From contig SKWB01000176.1 of assembly GCA_007129135.1 (NCBI GenBank), forward strand, positions 1-10,353: 10,353 bases of DNA, in the 5' to 3' direction. Made by a program: the position numbers and the translations under genes. Below the pieces are notes generated by a model. That model searched no databases. It was not told the DNA's origin and worked only from the letters and a program-made list of their open reading frames with translations. Each line of letters begins with the position of its first letter. Position 1 is the stretch's first letter. The DNA comes from Halococcaceae archaeon. Lineage in GTDB: Archaea > Halobacteriota > Halobacteria > Halobacteriales > Halalkalicoccaceae. Positions 6,245 through 10,353 of this stretch are shown one piece after another.

Positions 6245-7578
6245 ACGAGAAGACCAAGAACAGGGGGTATCACCTCCCTGGAAAGGGGGCGACGGACTGG
6301 CACGTCTCGCTAAACGAGAACTTCGAGGGGATCGACGCGGACGTGCAGGCCGCACTCGACGGCGCGAGCGGGTTCTCCCCGGGCGATCTCGACGGCGAGG
6401 AGATCGGTCCGGGGTCGGTCGAGACCGACGTCTCCCGGGGCCGGGAGGGCTCGATAACCTGGCGCGTCCCGAGCGACTACCCCACGGTCTCCGACGCCTT
6501 CGACGCCGTCGATCGGCTCCGGCTCCCTATCGGCGTCTCGCTGGATATCCTGATCGAGTCGGGTCACGACCTCCAGACGTTCGTCTCGAAGTCACAGTCG
6601 AACTACAGGAACGTCCGGATCAGGTCCGAAGACGACGTCGTCGGTCTCTCGGCGGACTTCGGCGGGCGAAACGTGTTCCAGTTCTCCGATCACTGTGCGG
6701 CACCGCGTATCTCGATCCTCCTGGACGGCGAGGTCGACGGCGAGAAACACCCGTCGCTCGGCTTCCGGATCTCGGAGGCGTCCACGATGACGATCGACGA
6801 GGGCTGTGGGGCGATCAACTGCGACGGCGGGATCTACGCGATGTTCGGCTCGGTCGTCAACGGGTTCCGGAGCGTCTTCTCCAACCACAGACGGAGGGGG
6901 ATCAACGTCACGAACGGCTCGTCGGGCTACTTCCAGGAGGCGAACGTGAGCGACTGCGGTGACTTCGGCGCACGCATCGGCGAGGCCCGCTGTCAGGTCC
7001 ACTTCGTCGACGCCCGTGACTGCGGGACCGGGGTCTGGGCGAACCAGGGCTCGCTCGTCGGCGCGGCGGAGGTTGACGTCTCCGGGTCCGGGACGGGCAT
7101 CAACGTCCACCGGGGGGTCCTCATCAACGCGAGGGGCGCCACGGTGAGCGACTGCTCGACGGGCGTGGTCGCCCGCGAGTCGCTCGTCAACCTCGACGGG
7201 GCGCGCTCGGAGGGCTGCGGCAGGTTCCTCGACTCCCAGCGCGCCTCGACCGTCTCCTGTCACGGCGTGAACGTGAGCGACACCGACGACGAGGGGATCC
7301 GTGCCACGCGCGGCTCGACCGTCCACTTCGACGGGGCGATCGAGAACGCCGGGGGCTCGGGGATACTCGCCCGTGGCGGGTCGCGGGTGAACGCAGAGGG
7401 GCGAATCCTCGACTCCGACGACTGGGACGTCGAGGTTCAGAGCGGCTCGATCGTCCACGCGAGGGGTGGCCCCGGCGGGCTCCGAACCACGTCCTCGGGT
7501 CAGTATCCGGCCTTCGAGGACCTCAGCGTCGACCCGAACGATGTCACCGGACGCGGAATCATCTTCACCGACGTCTGA
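6241..7578 (+). CDS. Right-handed parallel beta-helix protein with virus-tail-like N-terminal segment
   Basis: A 445-residue protein. Residues 8-35 (NRGYHLPGKGATDWHVSLNE then NFEGIDADV) match a short N-terminal segment I know from tail-fibre-like and beta-helix proteins of phages, cyanobacteria and haloarchaea, where it precedes a long fibrous part. A Gly/Asp/Glu-rich linker follows (41-72), then WRVPSDYPTVSDAFDAVDRL (74-93), which resembles the N-terminal cap of pectate-lyase-type helices. From about residue 98 to 410 the chain is a beta-helix with coils of 21-23 residues. No signal peptide or twin-arginine motif is present, so export, if any, is not by an obvious route. Nine cysteines is many for a haloarchaeal protein. 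The start is the ATG at 6241 (ribosome binding site at 6232-6236). There are no phage structural genes next to it. It could be a viral or tailocin-type receptor-binding protein, a surface adhesin or a polysaccharide-acting enzyme; the sequence does not decide, and I see no catalytic motif. Confidence 0.85.
   Translation: MNEKTKNRGYHLPGKGATDWHVSLNENFEGIDADVQAALDGASGFSPGDLDGEEIGPGSVETDVSRGREGSITWRVPSDYPTVSDAFDAVDRLRLPIGVSLDILIESGHDLQTFVSKSQSNYRNVRIRSEDDVVGLSADFGGRNVFQFSDHCAAPRISILLDGEVDGEKHPSLGFRISEASTMTIDEGCGAINCDGGIYAMFGSVVNGFRSVFSNHRRRGINVTNGSSGYFQEANVSDCGDFGARIGEARCQVHFVDARDCGTGVWANQGSLVGAAEVDVSGSGTGINVHRGVLINARGATVSDCSTGVVARESLVNLDGARSEGCGRFLDSQRASTVSCHGVNVSDTDDEGIRATRGSTVHFDGAIENAGGSGILARGGSRVNAEGRILDSDDWDVEVQSGSIVHARGGPGGLRTTSSGQYPAFEDLSVDPNDVTGRGIIFTDV
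6919..7467 (+). repeat. Tandem 22-residue beta-helix coils (protein-level repeat)
   Basis: Within the beta-helix protein, coils begin with a G-S-x-V-like step at residues 227, about 250, 271, 293, 314, 336, 359, 381 and 403. From 271 to 403 the average spacing is exactly 22 residues. Serine holds the first position in most coils. A cysteine turn (SDCG, RDCG, SDCS, EGCG) recurs at 239, 261, 305 and 326, with Ser at the equivalent place near 282. The DNA itself is not a perfect repeat, so the coils are old or under protein-level selection. Confidence 0.7.
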
Positions 7579-7600
7579 GAGGGAAGACGAGGGCGTCGAA

Positions 7601-7620
7601 GGCGATCGCTCCCGATCGTC
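7601..7620. terminator. Hairpin between the convergent beta-helix and msrA genes
   Basis: GGCGATCG and CGATCGTC flank a four-base loop CTCC, giving an eight-pair stem in the plus-strand RNA (one pair is G-U). It lies 22 bases after the beta-helix stop codon and 17 bases before the end of msrA. It has no T tract, and haloarchaeal termination usually relies on T runs, so a terminator role is a weak inference; it may instead protect RNA ends. Confidence 0.25.
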
Positions 7621-7637
7621 ACACGGCGGTCGGGTGC

Positions 7638-8177
7638 TCAGCCCTCGATCTTCCCCGCGAACTTCTCCCTGACCTTCTCCAGTTTCGGCGGGATGTGCAT
7701 CCGGCAGTAGGCCTGGTTCGGGTTCTTCTCGAAGAAGTCCTGGTGGTGTTCCTCGGCCACGTAGAAGGCGTCGAGCGGCTCGACCTCGGTGACGATCGGC
7801 TCGTCGTACGCCCCGTCGTCCTCCAGGACCTCGACGAACGTCTCGGCGGCCTCGCGCTGGGCTTCGCTGTGTGTGAAGATCGCAGAGCGGTACTGCGAGC
7901 CGACGTCCGGACCCTGTCGGTTCAGCTGCGTCGGGTCGTGGACGGTGAAGAAGACCTCCAAGAGCTCGTCGTAGCCGATCAGGTCGGGGTCGTACGCGAC
8001 CTGGACGACCTCCGCGTGGCCGGTCTCGCCACGGCAGACCGCCTCGTAGGTGGGGTCCTCGACGTGGCCGCCGGCGTAGCCGGAGGTGACCGACTCGACG
8101 CCGTGGAGCTCCTCGAAGGGGGCTTCGATACACCAGAAACAGCCGCCGCCGAACGTCGCCAGTTCCGTCTCGGTCAT
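7638..8177 (-). CDS. msrA: Peptide-methionine (S)-S-oxide reductase MsrA
   Basis: A cytoplasmic repair enzyme that reduces the S form of methionine sulfoxide in proteins, using thioredoxin-type reductant. Its 179 residues are the normal length for a single-domain MsrA. The signature GGGCFWC (10-16) carries the nucleophile Cys13. Other family landmarks are GYAGG (33-37), PTYEAVCRGETGHAE (42-56), VHDPTQLNRQGPDVGSQYRS (79-98) and EEHHQDFFEKNP (152-163 region). Cys158 in the QAYCR motif matches the recycling cysteine of two-cysteine MsrA proteins. The start is the ATG at 8177. The minus strand has no Shine-Dalgarno sequence there but has a TATA-like TCTTAG 27 bases upstream, so it probably makes its own leaderless message besides any read-through from the DUF59 gene, which ends 38 bases upstream. 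No msrB is present in the window. Confidence 0.97.
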   Translation of the reverse strand: MTETELATFGGGCFWCIEAPFEELHGVESVTSGYAGGHVEDPTYEAVCRGETGHAEVVQVAYDPDLIGYDELLEVFFTVHDPTQLNRQGPDVGSQYRSAIFTHSEAQREAAETFVEVLEDDGAYDEPIVTEVEPLDAFYVAEEHHQDFFEKNPNQAYCRMHIPPKLEKVREKFAGKIEG

Positions 8178-8201
8178 GGGTGTGAGGAGGGGTTCGAGCG
8201 G

Positions 8202-8207
8202 CTAAGA
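8202..8207 (-). promoter_or_regulatory. TATA-like element of msrA
   Basis: The minus strand reads TCTTAG, centred 27.5 bases before the ATG of msrA, in the 38-base gap after the DUF59 gene. Its position suggests msrA can be transcribed separately from the amidohydrolase-DUF59 pair. Confidence 0.4.
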
Positions 8208-8215
8208 CCCTCCGG

Positions 8216-8956
8216 TCAGTGCTCGACAGCGGCCTGCCGCGACTCGTGGAGTCCCGCGCAGATCCCCGCCTGTCCGCTGATGTTCGTCCGGGCGAGGCGC
8301 GCCCTACGCTGGACCGTCTCGAACTCCTCGACCCGGATCGGCTCGCCCTCGTGGTCGCGAAAGACCGGCTCGCTGGGGACGAGCAGGCCGACGCGCTCCG
8401 CCCGGTCGAGGTAGAGTTCGATCGGCTCGCGGTCGACACAGACGACGAGCGCCCCGTCGAGCGGGACCAGCGCCCGGTCGCCGTCGAACTCGATCTCCTC
8501 CCGGGTGAGGTTCGCGAGAGCCGCGTCGTCGAGGCCCGCCCCCCTGAGTGCGGCCACCGCGTCGTACTGTCGGGCGAGTCGTGCCTTCCGGAGCAGCTCC
8601 CCCCTGAGTTCGTCGATGCCACCCTCGGCGTCGTCGAAGACCGCCTCGAACGCGAGCCCTTCGTTCACCCCGTGGGTGATCTCCGCGGCGTGCATGTGAT
8701 CGACGAGTTCGACCCGGGCGGTCTCGACACCCGGTACCGAGAGCGCCTCCCGCCTCGCGTCCGTCGCCATCATCCAGGCGAAAGCAGGGGAACACCACGC
8801 GGTCGGGAGCCGGAGCGCGAGCTGTGCGCGCTCACCCTCGACCCGACACTCGGCGAGGTACTCGAGGTCGACGATCGACCGGTCGAGTTCGGGGTCGGTC
8901 ACCGTCCGCACGGCCTCGCGCACCGCGGTCGCCGTCGCGGTCTCGCCCCCCGGCAT
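8216..8956 (-). CDS. DUF59 / MIP18-type metal-sulfur cluster protein with extra C-terminal domain
   Basis: A 246-residue soluble protein. Residues about 8-95 form a DUF59 domain, found in Fe-S cluster assembly and carrier proteins: DPELDRSIVDLEYL (21-34) is the hallmark, and LPTAWCSPAF (50-59) carries the conserved Cys55 thought to bind metal or cluster in relatives. HMHAAEITHGVN (87-98) adds three His residues. The C-terminal 150 residues are not part of ordinary DUF59 proteins of about 100-130 residues; they look helical and end in TNISGQAGICAGL with Cys233. From memory, this longer form resembles the DUF59 proteins coded next to an amidohydrolase in actinobacterial propane monooxygenase clusters. 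The gene begins one base after the amidohydrolase stop, so the two are surely co-transcribed and translationally coupled. The likely role is delivering or inserting a metal or cluster into a partner enzyme; the partner is unknown. Confidence 0.85.
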   Translation of the reverse strand: MPGGETATATAVREAVRTVTDPELDRSIVDLEYLAECRVEGERAQLALRLPTAWCSPAFAWMMATDARREALSVPGVETARVELVDHMHAAEITHGVNEGLAFEAVFDDAEGGIDELRGELLRKARLARQYDAVAALRGAGLDDAALANLTREEIEFDGDRALVPLDGALVVCVDREPIELYLDRAERVGLLVPSEPVFRDHEGEPIRVEEFETVQRRARLARTNISGQAGICAGLHESRQAAVEH

Positions 8957-8957
8957 C

Positions 8958-10010
8958 TCAGTCGTCCGCCACCGCCTCGTACTGGCCGCCGAGGTCGAAC
9001 TCGCGGCTGATCTCGTCGTCGGCGAGCGTCCCCATGCGCTCGTCGATGTCGATGTCGTAGAGGTCGGCGGCGTTCTCGCCCATCACCTTCCGCTTCGCCT
9101 CCGCGTCCCACTCGACGCCGTACTCCGCGCGCTCCTCGGCGGTGAACTCGAAGTTCATCACCTCGGGGACGAGCCAGTCGGGCTCCCAGATGGCGTAGTC
9201 CGAGCCGAACAGCAGGCGGTCCTCGCCGAGCCAGAACAGCAGTTCGCCGAGGATCTCCGCGAACTTCCGCGGGCGGTTCCACGCGAACGGGGCGGCGACC
9301 GCGAGCCCCCCGTAGACGTTCGGCTCCTGGGCGGCGATGAAACAGAAGTCGTCGAGTCTGGGCAGTCCGACGTGCTCGACGATGAAGTTCAGGTCGGGGA
9401 ACGAGGAGGCCGCGTCGTCGACGTCGGCCACGTCGAACGCGTCACGGTTCAACGGCCGGATCGTCGGTCCCTTGTGCGGGTGGACGTTCTCGATGCCGAG
9501 TTCCTCACACTTCTCCAGGAACTCGAACGTCTCCGGGTCGTCGAGACGCCAGCCCTTCGACTCGCCGCGCCACTCCGCGGTGTAGACCTTCACTCCCTGG
9601 AGGTCGAACCGGTCGTGAAGCTCCTCCAGGTACTGCATCCCCTCCTCGCCGTCGCGCGGGTCGAACGTCCCGTTCACGATGAACCGCTCCGGGTACTCGT
9701 CGGCGAGCACCGCGTTCTGCTCGGCGGTGTTGAACCCCTCCTCGTAGAAGTCCGTGAGGTACGTCGACTGGAAGATCGCCATATCGACCGGTCCGTCGAC
9801 GAAGAGATCACGAACCATCCGCTCGGGGTCGTAGTGTCTGTACTCCTCGAAGCTCCACTGGTGTTCTTCGGGCGTGAACCCCGTGTGGTAGTCGTAGAAA
9901 CACTTGATGAACTCCTCGCCACCTTCGTGGATCACGTTCTCCTCGCTCGCGTCCCAGCAGTGGACGTGTCCGTCGATGACGAAGAACTCCTCGCCGTCGT
10001 GTTCGTACAT
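8958..10010 (-). CDS. Amidohydrolase-2 family metal-dependent hydrolase (propane-monooxygenase-cluster type)
   Basis: A 350-residue TIM-barrel hydrolase of the ACMSD / amidohydrolase-2 family. Metal-site candidates are in order: His15 and His17 in DGHVHCW, His177 and His179 in NVHPHKGPTIRPL, His213 in VEHVGLPR and Asp271 in FGSDYAIW. KVYTAEWRG (141-149) and FDVADVDD (192-199) are further conserved-looking blocks. From memory the whole chain closely resembles the amidohydrolase coded beside prm/mim diiron monooxygenase genes in Rhodococcus and Mycobacterium, of unproven function. The last 30 residues, after the barrel, are acidic and variable. The ATG at 10008-10010 is preceded by an excellent TATA box 31 bases upstream, leaving a leader of only a few bases. 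The DUF59 gene follows after one base. The reaction is unknown: decarboxylase, lactonase or a non-catalytic maturation role are all possible. Confidence 0.9.
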   Translation of the reverse strand: MYEHDGEEFFVIDGHVHCWDASEENVIHEGGEEFIKCFYDYHTGFTPEEHQWSFEEYRHYDPERMVRDLFVDGPVDMAIFQSTYLTDFYEEGFNTAEQNAVLADEYPERFIVNGTFDPRDGEEGMQYLEELHDRFDLQGVKVYTAEWRGESKGWRLDDPETFEFLEKCEELGIENVHPHKGPTIRPLNRDAFDVADVDDAASSFPDLNFIVEHVGLPRLDDFCFIAAQEPNVYGGLAVAAPFAWNRPRKFAEILGELLFWLGEDRLLFGSDYAIWEPDWLVPEVMNFEFTAEERAEYGVEWDAEAKRKVMGENAADLYDIDIDERMGTLADDEISREFDLGGQYEAVADD

Positions 10011-10035
10011 GGCGATTGATACCGAGGGTCGTGAG

Positions 10036-10051
10036 ACGATATATCTTTCAG
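10036..10051 (-). promoter_or_regulatory. BRE and TATA box of the amidohydrolase-DUF59 operon
   Basis: The minus strand reads CTGAAAGATATATCG: a BRE-like GAAAG followed by ATATAT at 10039-10044. The TATA centre is 31 bases before the ATG at 10010, so the message should start about four bases before it. This is the clearest promoter in the window. Confidence 0.6.
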
Positions 10052-10197
10052 TAATTGTGATGATGGTTCCCTCGCGATCGAAACGGCACGCACGGCCCGA
10101 TCACGACGGGCGGTCGTTCGGAGTCCCTCGGGACCGCGTACCCTCGGGCCTCGGACCTGCGAGAGTGTCGCCACTCCGTGACGTCGAGGATCGTCAC

Positions 10198-10217
10198 ACA
10201 GTTTTCATTGACAGTTT
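10198..10217. repeat. Direct repeat ACAGTTT, two copies 13 bases apart
   Basis: ACAGTTT occurs at 10198-10204 and again at 10211-10217, in the middle of the divergent intergenic region and about 80 bases before the TATA box of the right-edge gene. It could be a tandem binding site; seven bases are too few to be confident. Confidence 0.25.
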
Positions 10218-10244
10218 CGGTGGCCGCGGCGTCGCCGGACCCAC

Positions 10245-10263
10245 CGTGGGGAGAGAGCCCACG
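10245..10263. repeat. Small inverted repeat upstream of the right-edge gene
   Basis: CGTGGG (10245-10250) and CCCACG (10258-10263) are exact reverse complements around a seven-base purine loop GAGAGAG. The element ends 30 bases before the TATA box at 10294, where an operator could lie. Confidence 0.3.
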
Positions 10264-10293
10264 ACGGGGTCGAACCGGTCGGTGACTGGAAGG

Positions 10294-10300
10294 TTTTTGA
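10294..10300 (+). promoter_or_regulatory. TATA box of the gene at the right edge
   Basis: TTTTTGA is centred 27 bases before the ATG at 10324, with no Shine-Dalgarno sequence next to that ATG. This spacing matches the M48 promoter and supports a leaderless start at 10324. Confidence 0.5.
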
Positions 10301-10323
10301 ACGATCCCGCACATACCGGTGGT

Positions 10324-10353
10324 ATGTTCCGGTCGATACTCGGCCGTCTCCGC
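10324..10353 (+). CDS. N terminus of an unidentified gene (cut by window end)
   Basis: Only ten codons are visible: MFRSILGRLR. They start at an ATG placed 27 bases after a good TATA box, so a real leaderless gene is likely. The product cannot be told from ten residues; a short basic and hydrophobic start is compatible with a membrane-anchored protein, but that is only a guess. It is divergent from the amidohydrolase operon. Confidence 0.5.
   Translation, partial: MFRSILGRLR

Larger units (their letters stand above)
10011..10323. other. 313-base divergent intergenic region with two promoters and short repeats
   Basis: The amidohydrolase promoter sits at the left end and the promoter of the right-edge gene at the right end. 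Between them are ACAGTTT twice 13 bases apart, CCCTCGG twice (10125, 10141) with an inverted copy CCGAGGG at 10022-10028, and a small hairpin at 10245-10263. The minus-strand open frame across this region translates to a basic sequence unlike haloarchaeal proteins, so I see no gene here. Confidence 0.6.

Noticed and set aside
7603..7618. CGATCG pair as a strong terminator
   Set aside because: The hairpin is short and lacks a T tract, so I list it only as a low-confidence element.
8530..8610. Repeated string CCCCCCTGAGT in the DUF59 gene
   Set aside because: Both copies encode Leu-Arg-Gly within ordinary coding sequence, so shared codons explain them.
6592..8622. A 676-codon open frame on the minus strand
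   Set aside because: It runs antisense to the beta-helix gene and through msrA and the DUF59 gene in another frame. Its translation is rich in Arg, Pro and Ser with no domain, as expected for a shadow frame in GC-rich coding DNA.
10048..10314. An 88-codon minus-strand frame in the right intergenic region
   Set aside because: The translation is basic and Pro/Arg/Ser-rich, unlike haloarchaeal proteins, has no promoter of its own, and overlaps both divergent promoters.
1..10353. CRISPR array, tRNA, insertion sequence or attachment site
   Set aside because: I found no regularly spaced DNA repeats, no tRNA-like fold with a recognisable T-loop, no transposase or integrase fragment, and no long terminal inverted repeats.

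Overview
The window looks like chromosomal DNA of a haloarchaeon (class Halobacteria); the genus cannot be read from it. The reasons are: very high GC with G/C-ending codons, acidic proteins rich in Asp and Glu, an archaeal beta-CASP RNA nuclease, and promoters with a weak TATA-like element about 27 bases before the start codon, as expected of leaderless haloarchaeal transcripts. I see no tRNA, rRNA, CRISPR array, transposase or integrase.

Left part (1-3369). Three genes point left, each with its own start region: an alpha/beta hydrolase of the FrsA / pseudooxynicotine-hydrolase type that runs off the left edge, a complete aCPSF2-type metallo-beta-lactamase/beta-CASP RNA nuclease, and a 240-residue protein I do not recognise. 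The last is divergent from the next gene.

Middle (3370-7600). A membrane-anchored M48 (HtpX-like) zinc protease points right. Converging on it is a wrecked RND/MMPL exporter gene: its first transmembrane segment is joined to its last few, with a large internal loss, a one-base frameshift and no proper start. Divergent from this remnant is a TMEM175-family potassium channel gene. The gap between the two holds two copies of the palindrome CTGT-N4-ACAG exactly 36 bp apart. A 318-base stretch with no convincing gene follows, then a 445-residue right-handed beta-helix protein with a virus-tail-like N-terminal segment and regular 22-residue coils.

Right part (7601-10353). Three genes point left: an amidohydrolase-2 family protein, a DUF59 (MIP18-type) metal/Fe-S cluster protein that begins one base after it, and msrA, which probably also has its own promoter. 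As I recall, the amidohydrolase-DUF59 pair is otherwise known from actinobacterial propane/acetone diiron monooxygenase clusters; no monooxygenase is visible here. A 313-base divergent intergenic region with a good TATA box at each end and several short repeats separates the pair from a gene of which only the first ten codons are inside the window.

The genes do not form one pathway. Maintenance functions (RNA processing, membrane proteolysis, methionine sulfoxide repair, ion conductance) are mixed with accessory pieces (exporter remnant, beta-helix protein, amidohydrolase-DUF59 pair).
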